A stretch of 64,000 nucleotides of DNA from Vibrio cyclitrophicus (GTDB lineage: Bacteria; Pseudomonadota; Gammaproteobacteria; Enterobacterales; Vibrionaceae), in assembly GCF_024347435.1 (NCBI RefSeq), contig NZ_AP025481.1, forward strand, positions 1,054,001-1,118,000, read 5' to 3'. The first letter of the stretch is position 1; the number at the start of each line of letters is the position of its first letter. A program made the translations under genes and the position numbers. The notes below the pieces were generated by a model that saw only the letters and a list, made by a program, of their open reading frames with translations, was not told the DNA's origin and did not search any database. Shown in pieces: positions 45,677 through 56,930 of the stretch.

Positions 45677-47665
45677 TTAACCTTCGCTGCGCTCTGGACG
45701 ACGACCACGGTTGCCGCCATTAGCGTTACCATGACCACGTTCGCCACGGAAGTTACCACGGTGATCGCCACCACGGTTACGGTCAAAGCGACGTTCGCCA
45801 TCACGACCACCAGCAGAGTTACCATCACGTGCACCGTCACGGTTGCCACGGTAGCCACCACGACCGCCATTGCCACCTTCACGGTTACCACCTTCGCGAT
45901 TACCGCCTTCACGATTACCACGGTAGCCGCCGCCATCACGACCGCCACGACCGCCACGGTTGCCATCACGACCACCGCCGCCACGACGAGGCTCACGGAA
46001 GTCATTGAAATCAACAACTACAGCGCCAGCTTCTTTTTGGCGAATACGAAGTTTGCTTAGCTTACCAGCAGTTTCAGAGTTCATTGCTTTTGGCAGTTGA
46101 ACGTAAGTAGAACCTTGGTCAAGCTTGATAGCACCGATAGAACCTTTAGTTAGGCCAAGTTCGTTTGCTAGTGCGCCAACAATGTCTTTAACCTGAACAC
46201 CTTGCTCACGGCCAACTTGTAATTGGTAAGTATCCCAATCTTGCGTATTGAAGTTGCGACCACCACCGTCACGGCCGTTATCACGATCTTCACGACGCTC
46301 TTTACGACGATTCTTATCACGCTCAATAGCAGCAATCATTGGGTCTTCGCCAACGTAGAATAGTGGGCTCTTACCTTGCTGACGTTTAAGAAGCATTGCA
46401 GCTAGAGTAGCAGCATCAACTTCTAGAGATTCTTGAAGAGTAGAGATAAGACCTGCAAAGTTTTCTAGTGCTTTGCTTTCTTTCTCTGTTTCAAGTTCAG
46501 CGCCAAGCTTAGCAACACGTGCAGCAGCAACTTGGTCACGTAGAGGAAGTTGGATTTCTTCCATAGATGACTTAGTCACGCGCTCGATAGTGCGAAGCAT
46601 ACGGATTTGGTTTGTGCGAACTAGTAGGATCGCTTTACCTTTACGTCCAGCACGGCCTGTACGACCAATACGGTGAATGTAAGATTCAACATCGAATGGG
46701 ATGTCGTAGTTAAATACGTGAGTGATACGTGGAACATCAAGACCACGAGCTACAACGTCAGTTGCAACTAGGATATCGATAACACCTTGTTTGATGTGAT
46801 CAACAGTGCGCTCACGTAAAGACTGAGGAATATCACCGTGCAGTGCAGCAGCCTTGAAGCCACGTGCAGATAGCCAATCAGCTAGACGCTCAGTGTCTTG
46901 ACGAGTACGTACGAATACGATTGACGCGTCAGTTTCTTCAGTTTCTAGAAGACGAGACATTGCTTCGTCTTTTTCTACGCCTTTAACAACCCAGAAATTC
47001 TGCGCTACTTTGTCAACTGTGTGGTTAGTACCAGCAACGTCAACTCGTGCAGGGTTACGTAGGTAACGGTCAACAATAGTCTTAACCATTGGAGGCATAG
47101 TTGCAGAGAAAAGTACACGTTGTGCAGTTTCTGGAGCTTGCTCAAGAATCCAAGTAACGTCATCTACAAAACCCATTTTTAGCATTTCATCTGCTTCATC
47201 AAGAACAAATGTGTGCGCTTCATCTAGGTGTAGACGGTCACGAGTTAGTAAATCTTTAACACGACCTGGAGTACCAACAACAATGTGAGCACCGCGGCTT
47301 AGAGCACGCATTTGGTCAACAATTGAAGCACCGCCATAGATTTCAAGAACTTTAAGACCGTTGATGTCACGACCTAAGTTTTTGATTTCTGCAGCAACTT
47401 GAATCGCTAGCTCACGAGTAGGAGCCATGATGATTGCTTGTGGTTTGTGTTGGTTCAGGTTGATTTTGTTAAGCAAAGGCAGAGAGAATGCTGCTGTTTT
47501 ACCAGTACCAGTCTGTGCTTTACCTAGTGCGTCACGGCCTTCAAGAAGAAGAGGAATAGCTGCTGCTTGGATTGGAGTTGGAGAAACGAAACCCATGCTA
47601 TCAAGAGCTGAAAGAATGTTATCGTTTAGGGCTAATTCATTAAATTGAATTACAGATTCGGACAT
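45677..47665 (-). CDS. deaD: DEAD-box RNA helicase DeaD/CsdA
   Basis: A 662-aa helicase that unwinds RNA in ribosome assembly, mRNA decay and the cold response. The helicase core has AQTGTGKT (motif I), VLDEADEML (motif II), SAT (motif III) and HRIGRTGRAGR (motif VI). A CsdA/DbpA-type RNA-binding domain (GVQVKDIVGALANELGL) follows. The tail is rich in RGG and GNREGG repeats, encoded by short DNA repeats. I start at MSESVIQFNELAL (47665) as in E. coli; the longer frame is unlikely. It is divergent from rnb. Confidence 0.95.
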   Translation of the reverse strand: MSESVIQFNELALNDNILSALDSMGFVSPTPIQAAAIPLLLEGRDALGKAQTGTGKTAAFSLPLLNKINLNQHKPQAIIMAPTRELAIQVAAEIKNLGRDINGLKVLEIYGGASIVDQMRALSRGAHIVVGTPGRVKDLLTRDRLHLDEAHTFVLDEADEMLKMGFVDDVTWILEQAPETAQRVLFSATMPPMVKTIVDRYLRNPARVDVAGTNHTVDKVAQNFWVVKGVEKDEAMSRLLETEETDASIVFVRTRQDTERLADWLSARGFKAAALHGDIPQSLRERTVDHIKQGVIDILVATDVVARGLDVPRITHVFNYDIPFDVESYIHRIGRTGRAGRKGKAILLVRTNQIRMLRTIERVTKSSMEEIQLPLRDQVAAARVAKLGAELETEKESKALENFAGLISTLQESLEVDAATLAAMLLKRQQGKSPLFYVGEDPMIAAIERDKNRRKERREDRDNGRDGGGRNFNTQDWDTYQLQVGREQGVQVKDIVGALANELGLTKGSIGAIKLDQGSTYVQLPKAMNSETAGKLSKLRIRQKEAGAVVVDFNDFREPRRGGGGRDGNRGGRGGRDGGGYRGNREGGNREGGNREGGNGGRGGYRGNRDGARDGNSAGGRDGERRFDRNRGGDHRGNFRGERGHGNANGGNRGRRPERSEG
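45835..45965. repeat. Tandem repeats coding for the GNREGG tail of DeaD
   Basis: In-frame units of about 18 bp (acc-acc-ttc-acg-gtt on the plus strand) encode GNREGG three times, followed by related GYRGNR/GGRGG units. Such tracts can change copy number between strains. Confidence 0.7.
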
Positions 47666-48057
47666 TGGGATCCCACTATATATAAGTAAACAAAAGGTCC
47701 CGGGAGCTCTATCAATTCCAATACTGATCCAATCAGATACTGATTCCATTCAGAGTTACGAAGCAGTAATAAAACACTTCAAGCCATTAGGGACGTCTAA
47801 GGGAGGCGGATTATTCCCTAAATGCATAAAAAAAGCCAGAAAAAATTGAAATACATCACATATTTTTCGGTTTTATATCAATACTGGTTATCATATCGTC
47901 AAAACTTGATGAATATCTCGTCATCGAGTTTCTGCTACGTCGAATTGATAGAGTTAAATAAGTGGGCAATTAATTTCAGTCCACTTCGGCTTTAAGTAGT
48001 AATCAGCTCTCGCAATGATTATAGTGTGCTCAATTGCCCTCGTTAGATAAAAGTAAG
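47666..48057. other. Divergent deaD/rnb promoter region
   Basis: About 390 bp with no gene. A long 5' leader for deaD is expected, as in E. coli where cold-shock control acts there. No individual promoter element is claimed. Confidence 0.4.
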
Positions 48058-50064
48058 ATGTTTCAAGATAATCCTCTACTCGCTCAGCTAAAACAGCAAA
48101 TCCAAGAAACCCTCCCTAAAAAGGAAGGTACGATCAAAGCCACTGAAAAAGGGTTTGGTTTTCTCGAAGTCGATAGCAAAACAAGCTTCTTCATTCCGCC
48201 TCCATATATGAAAAAATGTGTACACGGCGACAAAGTCATTGCAATCATTCGTACAGAGAAAGAACGCGAAGTAGCCGAACCAGAGGAATTGGTTGAACAA
48301 GGTCTTACTCGCTTCATCGCACGAGTGAAGCTTTTCAAAGGTCGATTGAACGTTGTTCCTGATCACCCGCAACTGAAAAAGCTGCAACTAAAAGCAAAAG
48401 CTAAGAAAGGCTTAAACCCTGAAACGCTAAAAGAAGGCGACTGGGTTGTCGCTCACATCGTTCAACACCCATTAAAAGGTGATAACGGTTTCTTAGCTCA
48501 GATCTCAGAGAAAATCACCGATGCCGATGACAAAATCGCGCCTTGGTGGGTAACGTTGGCACAAAACGACCTACCAAACAGCGAACCTGAAGGCATCGAC
48601 AACTGGCAAATCAACGATGACGCAGATCTTGAACGCGTAGACATGACGCACGTACCTTTTGTGACCATTGATGGTGAAAGCACGAAAGATATGGACGATG
48701 CCCTTTACGCCAAGAAGAAAGAGAACGGTGATTTTGAACTGACTATCGCGATTGCTGATCCAACGGCTTACATCTCTCCAGATGATTCTATGGATAAAGT
48801 CGCTCGTGAACGTGGCTTCACGATTTACCTACCAGGTCGTAACATCCCAATGTTGCCTCGTGACTTGGCTGACAACTTATGTTCGCTAATAGAGAACGAA
48901 GTTCGCCCTGCACTTTGCTGCACAGTAACAGTGTCTAAAGACGGTGTTATCGGTGATGACATTAACTTCTTCGCTGCGAACATCAAATCTCACGCGCGTC
49001 TTGCTTACGATCACGTATCTGACTGGCTAGAAACAGGCACATCAGAGAAATGGCAGCCATCAGAAGAGATCGCTGTGATTGTTTCTGACCTCCACCAATT
49101 TGCACAAGCACGTTCAGCATGGCGCTCTACAAACGCTGTTGTGTTCCCAGACCGCCCTGACTACCGCTTTGAGCTTAGCGAAGATAACGATGTTGTCGCT
49201 ATTCACGCAGACATGCGTCGCAGTGCAAACAAGTTAGTTGAAGAATCAATGATCAGCGCGAACATCTGTGCAGGCCGAGTACTAAAAGAAAGCTTTAACC
49301 AAGGTGTGTTTAACTGTCACTCTGGATTTAAAGCAGAGAAATTAGCAGATGTTCTAGAACTGGTTAATCCAGAAGCCGAAACACCATTTACAGAAGAGCA
49401 GATCGTTTCTCTAGAAGGCTTCGCAACTTTGCGTCGTTGGTTAGGTTCTTTAGACAACAGCTACTACGACAACCGTATTCGTAAATTCCAAGCGTACAGC
49501 GAGATCAGCAATGAACCTGCGCCACACTACGCTATGGGTTTAGACATTTACGCAACTTGGACTTCTCCAATTCGTAAATACGGTGACATGATTAACCACC
49601 GCATGCTTAAAGCACACATCCTAGGTAAAGCGCCAATTCAAACGCCAGATGAAACGATTGGTGATGAACTTGCTCTGCACCGTCGTCACCACGGTATGGC
49701 TGAACGTAATGTGGGCGATTGGTTGTATGCTCGCACTCTAGCAAACGCTCCGGCAAACGAAACTCGCTTCCAAGCTGAGATCTTCGATATTAACCGTGCT
49801 GGCATGCGTGTTCGCCTACTTGAGAATGGTGCTGCCGCGTTTATCCCTGGCTCTCTCATTATTGATAATAAAGAGAGAATCGAGTGCAACAGTGATTTGG
49901 GTACTGTATCTATCGATAAAGAAATGGTATACAAACTGGGAGACGTTTTAGAAGTAGTTCTCTCAGAAGTTAATCAGGAAAACCGTAACTTAGTAGCAAA
50001 GCCTACTCAAGTTTTTGCGGACTTGCCTAGCGAGCCTGAAACGACAAATGAAACCGAAGCTTAA
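48058..50064 (+). CDS. rnb: Exoribonuclease II
   Basis: A processive 3'-5' exonuclease that degrades single-stranded RNA. The chosen start gives [15 protein letters not shown], as in E. coli RNase II; the TTG eight codons earlier is not used. Cold-shock domains at the N terminus (about 15-180), the RNB catalytic domain with [11 protein letters not shown] (Asp cluster for Mg2+), [17 protein letters not shown], and a C-terminal S1 domain (about 575-650) are in order. It is 668 aa, slightly longer than E. coli RNase II, with an acidic tail. Confidence 0.95.
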   Translation: MFQDNPLLAQLKQQIQETLPKKEGTIKATEKGFGFLEVDSKTSFFIPPPYMKKCVHGDKVIAIIRTEKEREVAEPEELVEQGLTRFIARVKLFKGRLNVVPDHPQLKKLQLKAKAKKGLNPETLKEGDWVVAHIVQHPLKGDNGFLAQISEKITDADDKIAPWWVTLAQNDLPNSEPEGIDNWQINDDADLERVDMTHVPFVTIDGESTKDMDDALYAKKKENGDFELTIAIADPTAYISPDDSMDKVARERGFTIYLPGRNIPMLPRDLADNLCSLIENEVRPALCCTVTVSKDGVIGDDINFFAANIKSHARLAYDHVSDWLETGTSEKWQPSEEIAVIVSDLHQFAQARSAWRSTNAVVFPDRPDYRFELSEDNDVVAIHADMRRSANKLVEESMISANICAGRVLKESFNQGVFNCHSGFKAEKLADVLELVNPEAETPFTEEQIVSLEGFATLRRWLGSLDNSYYDNRIRKFQAYSEISNEPAPHYAMGLDIYATWTSPIRKYGDMINHRMLKAHILGKAPIQTPDETIGDELALHRRHHGMAERNVGDWLYARTLANAPANETRFQAEIFDINRAGMRVRLLENGAAAFIPGSLIIDNKERIECNSDLGTVSIDKEMVYKLGDVLEVVLSEVNQENRNLVAKPTQVFADLPSEPETTNETEA

Positions 50065-50129
50065 GAGCTTTAAAGGTTAGGCTTGCAAGTTTAGTCTTTC
50101 AAGGTAAAAAGCTTCAAAGGTTCACTTCT

Positions 50130-50157
50130 AAAGGCGCTAATAAATAGCGCCTTTTTT
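50130..50157 (+). terminator. Intrinsic terminator of rnb
   Basis: The stem AAAGGCGCTA / TAGCGCCTTT with loop ATAAA and a T-run lies about 66 bp past the rnb stop. Confidence 0.85.
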
Positions 50158-50227
50158 GTAAATATCTCATGCTTAAACAATACTAAAACCAATAAGCAAC
50201 TCGTTTACAACGTCAAAGAAGCGTACT

Positions 50228-51058
50228 ATGTCATCGATTACAGTTACTCAATTCAGAAACTTTATTCCCAGGAAACGTGAACGTTACCCTGCCTCTAAAA
50301 ACGGTATCTTCATCGTATCCAAAGGCAGCATCTCTTTTACGCTGCCTAATGGCAACGAGGCTTCGTTGCAAGCAGGCGATTTCACTCTTTACAATTCAGG
50401 ACAGATTAAAGACGTCAATATAAATACTGAAAATGGTGAATTCAGTGCGACTTGTTTAGATTTTGATTTAACTATTTTTCAGAAGTTCATTAATCAGTTT
50501 AGTGATTTAGAATCCACCCGGATCCCAGATAAATACATTAAGTTCAACAAAACTGACACGGATATATGTCACTTAAAAGAACTCATCCTTTCCCTTGCTA
50601 ATGCACCAACTCAAAACGACTATGCTCTCACCCAATTAGGTTTAAGCCTATTGTCGCTGATGGTAGAGCAATACCCGGCTTTACTCATGATTATCGCTCG
50701 TGCTTCTAGCTTGACCGTGACACAAAAGGTCATCCATTACATTGAACAGAACATAGAAAATAATATCTCTCTCGATACTCTAGCCAGTTATATGGGGATG
50801 TCACCAGCCACACTTAAACGCCGTTTATCGGCCGAAGACCTTTCCTTTTCAAATCTCTTGAAAATAAAGCGCATTGCCCATGCTGCTACTCAGCTCAGAA
50901 CATCGAACAAATCGATTACTCAAATCGCTTACGAATCTGGATTTAAAAGCGCGGCACACTTCAGTACCGCTTTTAAAACCTATCATGGCAAGACTCCAAA
51001 AGACTTCCGTTCATTGATTACACAAGCACAGATGCAAAACATGAAGCCGCAAGTTTAG
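50228..51058 (+). CDS. AraC-family transcriptional regulator
   Basis: A 276-aa regulator. The N-terminal half is a cupin-like sensing domain (SKGSISFTLPNGNEASLQAGDFTLY in two parts, about 33-58). The C-terminal AraC domain has two helix-turn-helix units (ISLDTLASYMGMSPATLKRR and ITQIAYESGFKSAAHFSTAF). The layout resembles GadX/ToxT-type members. No obvious target lies next to it. Confidence 0.9.
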   Translation: MSSITVTQFRNFIPRKRERYPASKNGIFIVSKGSISFTLPNGNEASLQAGDFTLYNSGQIKDVNINTENGEFSATCLDFDLTIFQKFINQFSDLESTRIPDKYIKFNKTDTDICHLKELILSLANAPTQNDYALTQLGLSLLSLMVEQYPALLMIIARASSLTVTQKVIHYIEQNIENNISLDTLASYMGMSPATLKRRLSAEDLSFSNLLKIKRIAHAATQLRTSNKSITQIAYESGFKSAAHFSTAFKTYHGKTPKDFRSLITQAQMQNMKPQV

Positions 51059-51153
51059 AAGGTTGAATAACATCATTATTGGGAGTATGAGGAAGAGTTC
51101 AGCTTTTGGTATCAAGTCGTTAGTGCGCCATTAGCGAGCATATAAGCAGATAG

Positions 51154-51516
51154 TTAGGACCAAAAGTACGATTTAGGATCTTTTTCTATTTCAGCCAGAA
51201 TAGCATCAAGATCCTTTGATTTCGCGAGGTAAGGATAAGGCCCCCAATTTACAGAGTCACTTTCCGAATCATCCTCAAGCGGCACCGTGACCAACCAGCA
51301 TGATAACGATTCATCAAAAGTCACACAGGCAATGTCGTTTGTATAATCACTGTGGGAAGAGTCAAGCAAATAATGCGCCTGAGAAAACAGCACACCGCCC
51401 TCACATGCTTCATAGAGGGATTTGCCTAGCTCCACAGGTAAACTGCGATTGCGAGAAGTACAGAGCCGTTCAGCCCCAATTAAAAGACGATTCAGTTCTA
51501 TATGAATGACGGACAT
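51154..51516 (-). CDS. Hypothetical protein (120 aa)
   Basis: Not recognised. A soluble acidic protein with Trp-rich C terminus (VNWGPYPYLAKSKDLDAILAEIEKDPKSYFWS). No signal peptide, membrane segment or known motif is seen. It is a lone gene between an araC-type gene and a pstS-like gene. Confidence 0.65.
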   Translation of the reverse strand: MSVIHIELNRLLIGAERLCTSRNRSLPVELGKSLYEACEGGVLFSQAHYLLDSSHSDYTNDIACVTFDESLSCWLVTVPLEDDSESDSVNWGPYPYLAKSKDLDAILAEIEKDPKSYFWS

Positions 51517-51756
51517 AACACCCCTTGCGACTTCCTAGAGCCCCCTAAGTAGCGAGTTCATTTACTTAGCTTAGAACTCAACAAACATTTTAGCGAATAA
51601 GCTCAAACAAAATACCCGTCTTGCTCTCATAAACAAAGCTACCTCCTATGAACCCATCAAACGGTTAGCGACAACGACAACTTATTTACACCAGGCTATC
51701 TTAAGCCAAGCTCGCTCTTATAAGCCCGCCTAGCCGTCATGCCGCACACGAATAGA

Positions 51757-51780
51757 ATTTCACAAAAGTGTCATATAACC
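51757..51780 (+). promoter_or_regulatory. Possible Pho box
   Basis: TTTCACAAAAG followed by TGTCATATAAC forms two 11-bp half-sites similar to the CTGTCATAAAT repeat bound by PhoB. It lies 42 bp before the start of a PstS-like gene, which supports the reading. Half-site 1 is a weak match. Confidence 0.4.
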
Positions 51781-51822
51781 AACCTATGATATGCGACAAA
51801 TGTTATTAACTAGGAGTTGTTT

Positions 51823-52638
51823 ATGTTACGAGTCGCGCTAGCCTCTCTTTTATCCTTAGCCCTGTCTTCTCATGCTGCTTTTGCACAAGAAACCAATATT
51901 TCGGGCTCCACTTCTGTAGCGCGAGTTATGGATGTATTAGCAGAGGAGTACAACAAGACTCACCCTGACAACTATATTGCAGTTCAGGGTATTGGCTCTA
52001 CAGCCGGGATTACGATGGTGAATAAAGGTGTATCTGAGATCGGTATGAGCTCACGCTACTTAACCAACCGTGAGCAGAACGAAAAATTGAAGGTGTTCCC
52101 AATCGCCTTTGACGGTCTAGCGGTTGTAACCAATCGTTCAAATGCTGTAAATAACGTTACCCGTGAGCAATTGTTTGATATCTACAAAGGCAAAATAACG
52201 AACTGGAAAGAAGTCGGCGGTGCAGATCAACCTATCGCGGTTGTAACTCGTGAAGCATCTTCCGGATCTCGTTATAGCTTCGAAAGCTTGCTTGGTTTAA
52301 CTCAAATCATTAACGACCGTCTAGTGTCTGATATCAATCCAAATAACTTGGTTGTAAACAGTAATAGCATGGTAAAAACGATTGTTAACCATAACCCACA
52401 TGCTATTGGTTTTATCTCTGTTGGTTCTATCGATCGTTCGATCAAAGCGATCACCTTTGAAGGCGTTGAGCCAACCTCAAAGAACATTGCTAACCACAGC
52501 TATGAATTGGCTCGCCCATTCTTATTACTACACAAATCAGACTCTGTTTCTGACGAGAGTAAAGATTTCATTAAATTCGTGAAGTCAAAACAAGGGCAAG
52601 ATCTTATCGAAGAGTACGGTTATACACGTATTAAGTAA
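51823..52638 (+). CDS. PstS-like phosphate-binding periplasmic protein
   Basis: A 271-aa protein with a signal peptide (MLRVALASLLSLALSSHAAFA). The mature part shows the PstS family pattern: ISGSTSVARVMDVLAEEY at the start, then TREASSGSRYSFES with the phosphate-binding Ser/Arg cluster. AGGAG lies 6 nt before the ATG. No pstCAB genes adjoin it, so it may work with a permease encoded elsewhere. It may bind phosphate or a related oxyanion. Confidence 0.87.
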   Translation: MLRVALASLLSLALSSHAAFAQETNISGSTSVARVMDVLAEEYNKTHPDNYIAVQGIGSTAGITMVNKGVSEIGMSSRYLTNREQNEKLKVFPIAFDGLAVVTNRSNAVNNVTREQLFDIYKGKITNWKEVGGADQPIAVVTREASSGSRYSFESLLGLTQIINDRLVSDINPNNLVVNSNSMVKTIVNHNPHAIGFISVGSIDRSIKAITFEGVEPTSKNIANHSYELARPFLLLHKSDSVSDESKDFIKFVKSKQGQDLIEEYGYTRIK

Positions 52639-52677
52639 CGACTCTTAGATAGAGTAAATGCGAGATATCGTATAAAC

Positions 52678-52709
52678 AAAAAGAGAGAGCACTAAGCTCT
52701 CTCTTTTTT
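52678..52709. terminator. Bidirectional intrinsic terminator
   Basis: The stem AAAGAGAGAGC / GCTCTCTCTTT with loop ACTAA lies between the convergent pstS-like and MaoC genes. Confidence 0.85.
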
Positions 52710-52755
52710 GAATCTATAATCTTTATTTAAGAGTTATACCACTTACAACAAAGTA

Positions 52756-53442
52756 CTAAAAGTGCAGTTGGATTACCGAAACAATCACAGCACCAGGGCG
52801 ACGAACACCTTCGATTTCTACACGAATTTCGCGTTCAATCTCTAAGCCTTTCTTAATTGGCGTCACTTTCGTTAGCGTACTTTTAGCGCGAACATTACTA
52901 CCTGACTTTACAGGGTATGGAAAACGTACTTGGTTAAGACCAATGTTTACAACCATCTTCGCTGTTGGGAATTGAGATTTGTCCGGGTCAACACTGTCTG
53001 TCAATCGAGGAAGCAGCGATAACGTTAAAAAACCATGTGCGATGGTTGTTTTGAACGGAGAGTCTGTTTCAGCTTTAGAAGGTTCAGTATGGATCCATTG
53101 CATATCTTCAGTAACAAGGCCGAATTGATTAATACGGTCTTGACTAACATTGATCCAGTCACCAGTATGAATCACTTCACCAATCTGCTGTTTAAGCTCA
53201 TCAAACACAAGTTGTGCTTCGGGCTTTAGCACGATTGGCTGCTCAATTGGCATCTCTGGTGCATCTTCGTTTACCGCTGGTTTGTGGTGATCACGAACCC
53301 ACGCGAAAAAATGGCTGTTTTGCGTACGGTTTAGAAAGTCGCCCCAGTAATCTCTAAGAGCTGGAGACATCCATTGCATAAACTCTGAGTGTTGCGAAGA
53401 CATGCTATCGCCTCGGTGTTTAAATAAATCAATGACTTTCAT
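52756..53442 (-). CDS. MaoC-like (R)-enoyl-CoA hydratase family protein
   Basis: A 228-aa protein. The C-terminal MaoC hot-dog domain (about 90-225) holds the hydratase motif in KTTIAHGFLTLSLLP with the catalytic-type Asp/His region before it (GDWINVSQDRINQFG). The N-terminal 80 residues are helical and of unknown function. Such enzymes hydrate (R)-specific enoyl-CoA for fatty-acid breakdown or polyhydroxyalkanoate synthesis. An in-frame ATG 13 codons on also has a ribosome site. Confidence 0.87.
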   Translation of the reverse strand: MKVIDLFKHRGDSMSSQHSEFMQWMSPALRDYWGDFLNRTQNSHFFAWVRDHHKPAVNEDAPEMPIEQPIVLKPEAQLVFDELKQQIGEVIHTGDWINVSQDRINQFGLVTEDMQWIHTEPSKAETDSPFKTTIAHGFLTLSLLPRLTDSVDPDKSQFPTAKMVVNIGLNQVRFPYPVKSGSNVRAKSTLTKVTPIKKGLEIEREIRVEIEGVRRPGAVIVSVIQLHF

Positions 53443-53675
53443 AAGAACCTCAATGCACAGAAAATTTCAATATAACTTCGTAATTTTGAAACACTTCACA
53501 CTATTGTGCAAATGTTTTCGAGCATACACCCGTTAGCTGAACCTTGATATTTCCTTAATAAACAGAAACTTAATAATAAAACATCATTTTATTACAAAAC
53601 CCAAATTAGAGCATTAGCTCTACCACATAGTAAACATTTGATTATATAAATAGCATTTTTATTCACATGTGGAAT
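53443..53675. other. Intergenic region upstream of the MaoC gene
   Basis: AT-rich, no gene. It should hold the MaoC promoter. Confidence 0.35.
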
Positions 53676-53706
53676 AAAAAAGGCTTAGCGCAACACTAAG
53701 CCTTTT
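53676..53706 (-). terminator. Intrinsic terminator of the RND efflux operon
   Basis: The stem AAGGCTTAG / CTAAGCCTT is followed by a T-run on the minus strand, about 60 bp past the RND gene stop. Confidence 0.8.
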
Positions 53707-53766
53707 GTAGAAATGAGCTTACAAGGAGTTAATATCCAACGATTAACTCACAAGTAGTCAAATTCC

Positions 53767-56700
53767 TTACTCATCATCCAATGGCACTAACTTAGTATTA
53801 CCACCGTGTGCCTTTTCACGCTTACGTTGCACGAATGCATAGAAGCCAGGGATTAGGAACGTACCGGCGAGTAGCACACATAACAGACCACCAATCAATG
53901 AAATACCCAGAGAGTTCTGACTTACATGACCTGCGCCCGCAGCGAAGATGAGTGGGAATATGCCAAGGATAAATGACCAAGAGGTCATGTTCACAGCGCG
54001 GAAACGCAATGTACCGCCCTTAACAGCCGCATCTTCGATTGATGCATCTTTCTCTTCACGTTCAACTTTCGCGAACTCCACAATCAAGATCGCGTTCTTC
54101 GCGGCCAAGGCTATCAAGAGTACCAAACCAATTTGTGCATAAAGGTTCAGTGGTGTACCGGTTAAATTCAGCGCTAAAAAGGAACCTAAGGTTGCGACAG
54201 GGACCACTAAGATAATCGCAATAGGTATTGTCCAACTCTCGTACTGAGCCACCATAAACAGGTAGATGAAGATCAGTGCCAGCGCAAATGCAAAAATAGC
54301 TTGGTTGCCTGCCAGTACTTCTTGGTAAGCCATACCGGTCCATTCGTACTGATAACCCTGAGGTAAGACGTCAGCGGCCACACGCTCCATTGCTGCAATC
54401 GCATCACCACTTGAATAGCCCGGTGCAGGTTGCCCTTGAATCACCGCACTGCGGTACATGTTGTAACGCCATGCTACATCAGGTTCGAAGATCTGATCGT
54501 AAGTCACCAAAGTGCTTAGCGGAATCATTTCACCGTTAGACGAGCGTACATGGAAACGTTGCAGGTCATCCATACTGCTACGGTGTTCGCTGTCAGCTTG
54601 CATGGTTACACGGAAATTCTTACCAAACATGGTGAAGTCGTTCACGTACAACGAGCCAAGGTTACCTTGTAGCGTTTGGAAGATTTCCGACAACGGAATA
54701 CCTAACTGCTGTGCTTTCTCACGGTCAATATCAACATAGTAGTGAGGCACGTTGGCACGGAATGTACTGAATGTGTGTGAAATCTCAGGCTGTTTCGTGG
54801 CCTCAGCAATCACGTCATTCATTACCATTGCCAAATCAGTGCGGCTTCGACCTAGTGTATCTTCAAGAACAAACTCAAAACCAGATGCTGCACCCATGCC
54901 AGGTACCGCAGGAGGCCCCATAGCAAAAACAATCGCTTGAGGTAATTCAGTTGCTGCTCGGCCATTAATACGACGAGAAATAGCAGAAGCTGAGTGCTCA
55001 CCCTCTAATGCGTTGCGCATATCCCAATCGTGAAGCTTGATAAATAACGACGCACCATTTGACGCTGAAGCACCCGTCATGAACGCGTAACCATTAACCA
55101 GAGTCACACCATCAACACCCGGCTCTTGCTCTACCATCTCGAGTAATTGCTCTGTCACGTCTTCAGTACGAGATAACGATGCCGCATCCGGTAGTTGTAC
55201 GTTAACTAGCAAAATACCTTTATCTTCTTGAGGTACGAACGCTGTAGACGTCGTCTTCGCAAAGTAAGTAACGGCAGCCAATGCAACAACAAAGAAGGTA
55301 AATAGCAGAACACCCTTTTTCACAAGGAAGCCAGCGATTTGACCATATTTGTTAGTCACATTTTCTAAACCACGGTTAAACGCTTGGTACCAACGTGCCG
55401 TGTTACCCCCCCCCTGCTTAAGGACCAGCGAACACAGTGCAGGAGAAAGCGTTAGTGCGTTAATAGAAGAGATAACAACCGCAATACAGATAGTCAGAGC
55501 GAATTGACGGTACATGATACCAGTGATACCTGGCAGCATAGCTACAGGTATGAAAACGGCTAACAGAACCAAGGTTGAAGTTACGATAGGACCGGTTACT
55601 TCCTTCATCGCAATCAGTGTGGCTTTACGTGGGGAGATCGTCGGATCTTTGGCCATGGTAGTATCAACGTTTTCGATAACCAAGATCGCATCATCTACTA
55701 CGATACCGATCGCTAAGATCAAACCAAACAACGTCACGGTGTTGATAGTAAAGCCTGTCATCTGCATGATCGCAAAAGTACCAATCAGAGATACCGGAAT
55801 CGCAACCACTGGAATCAACGTCGCACGGGCACTACCTAAGAATAGGTAAGTCACCGCGATTACCAACAAAATAGCTTCGATTAGCGTCTTAACTACCCCT
55901 TTTATCGATTCAGCAACGAAGACCGTGGTGTCATAACTCGCTTCATAAGCAACGCCTTCAGGGAAGTTTTTGCTTAAATTGTCCAGCATTGCCATTACCG
56001 CCTTACCACTTTCCAACGCATTTGCATCAGATTGTAGAGAAAGCGTTACGATTGAAGCATCTTGACCTCGGTATTTACCGTTGCCGTCGTAGAACTTTTT
56101 ACCCAGTTCAACACGTGCAACATCTTTTAGGTAAATACTTGAACCATCTTGATTTGCTCGTAGAACAACGTTTTCAAATTCATCAGCCGTTTCTAATCGG
56201 CCTTTTGTTACCAAGTTGAACTGAACTTCCTGCGGGTTACTGTAAGGTGCAGCACCAATTCGTCCAGCAGCCACTTGAACGTTCTGTTCAGCCAACGCGC
56301 CATAAACATCTGATGTAGTTAAATTTAGGTTAGCCATTTTCTCAGGGTCTAACCAAACACGCATCGAATATTCACCACCACCCAACACGTTCACTTCACT
56401 AATTCCCGACACACGAGCCAATTGGTCTTTAATGTTTAAGTTTACGTAGTTAATTAGGAACTGATCGTCGTACTCACCGTTTGGCGAGTAGAAGTTCAAT
56501 ACCATCAACAAGTCAGGTGAACGTTTCTTAACTGTTACACCCACCATTCTTACTTCTTGGGGAAGTTTCGATTCGATTTGGGCAACTCGGTTCTGAACGT
56601 TGACCTGAGCCATATCGGCATCAGTACCCACGTCAAAGGTCACGTTAAGGTTGTACGAACCATCGTTAGCACTTTTAGAAGACATATAGATCATATCTTC

Positions 56701-56919
56701 TACGCCGTTAACCGACGTTTCTATGGGGTCGGCTATAGCCTGTTCTACAACTTCAGCACTTGCACCTGTGTAGTATGCTGACACGCTAACAGAAGGTGGG
56801 CTAATTTTTGGATATTCAGCCACAGGCAAGATAGCGAGAGAAATCGCACCTGCCAGCGTCAATATAATGGATATTACAAGGGCAAACTTAGGCCTTTGAA
56901 TAAAGAAACGACTTAACAT
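53767..56919 (-). CDS. RND-family efflux pump inner-membrane protein (AcrB/MexF-like)
   Basis: A 1050-aa proton-driven exporter, full length for the family. Twelve membrane helices and two large periplasmic loops are expected. The proton-relay aspartates are in [15 protein letters not shown] (TM4), and the N terminus [20 protein letters not shown] is typical of HAE1 pumps. It lies 11 bp after the membrane-fusion gene, so both form one operon; no outer-membrane factor is encoded here and a TolC-type partner must come from elsewhere. Likely substrates are drugs, bile salts or detergents. Confidence 0.95.
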   Translation of the reverse strand: MLSRFFIQRPKFALVISIILTLAGAISLAILPVAEYPKISPPSVSVSAYYTGASAEVVEQAIADPIETSVNGVEDMIYMSSKSANDGSYNLNVTFDVGTDADMAQVNVQNRVAQIESKLPQEVRMVGVTVKKRSPDLLMVLNFYSPNGEYDDQFLINYVNLNIKDQLARVSGISEVNVLGGGEYSMRVWLDPEKMANLNLTTSDVYGALAEQNVQVAAGRIGAAPYSNPQEVQFNLVTKGRLETADEFENVVLRANQDGSSIYLKDVARVELGKKFYDGNGKYRGQDASIVTLSLQSDANALESGKAVMAMLDNLSKNFPEGVAYEASYDTTVFVAESIKGVVKTLIEAILLVIAVTYLFLGSARATLIPVVAIPVSLIGTFAIMQMTGFTINTVTLFGLILAIGIVVDDAILVIENVDTTMAKDPTISPRKATLIAMKEVTGPIVTSTLVLLAVFIPVAMLPGITGIMYRQFALTICIAVVISSINALTLSPALCSLVLKQGGGNTARWYQAFNRGLENVTNKYGQIAGFLVKKGVLLFTFFVVALAAVTYFAKTTSTAFVPQEDKGILLVNVQLPDAASLSRTEDVTEQLLEMVEQEPGVDGVTLVNGYAFMTGASASNGASLFIKLHDWDMRNALEGEHSASAISRRINGRAATELPQAIVFAMGPPAVPGMGAASGFEFVLEDTLGRSRTDLAMVMNDVIAEATKQPEISHTFSTFRANVPHYYVDIDREKAQQLGIPLSEIFQTLQGNLGSLYVNDFTMFGKNFRVTMQADSEHRSSMDDLQRFHVRSSNGEMIPLSTLVTYDQIFEPDVAWRYNMYRSAVIQGQPAPGYSSGDAIAAMERVAADVLPQGYQYEWTGMAYQEVLAGNQAIFAFALALIFIYLFMVAQYESWTIPIAIILVVPVATLGSFLALNLTGTPLNLYAQIGLVLLIALAAKNAILIVEFAKVEREEKDASIEDAAVKGGTLRFRAVNMTSWSFILGIFPLIFAAGAGHVSQNSLGISLIGGLLCVLLAGTFLIPGFYAFVQRKREKAHGGNTKLVPLDDE

Positions 56920-56930
56920 AACTACGCCCC

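Noticed and set aside
45661..46060. Val/Ala- and Thr/Ala-rich frames over the deaD 3' end
   Set aside because: These are other-frame readings of the GNREGG repeat DNA, not genes.
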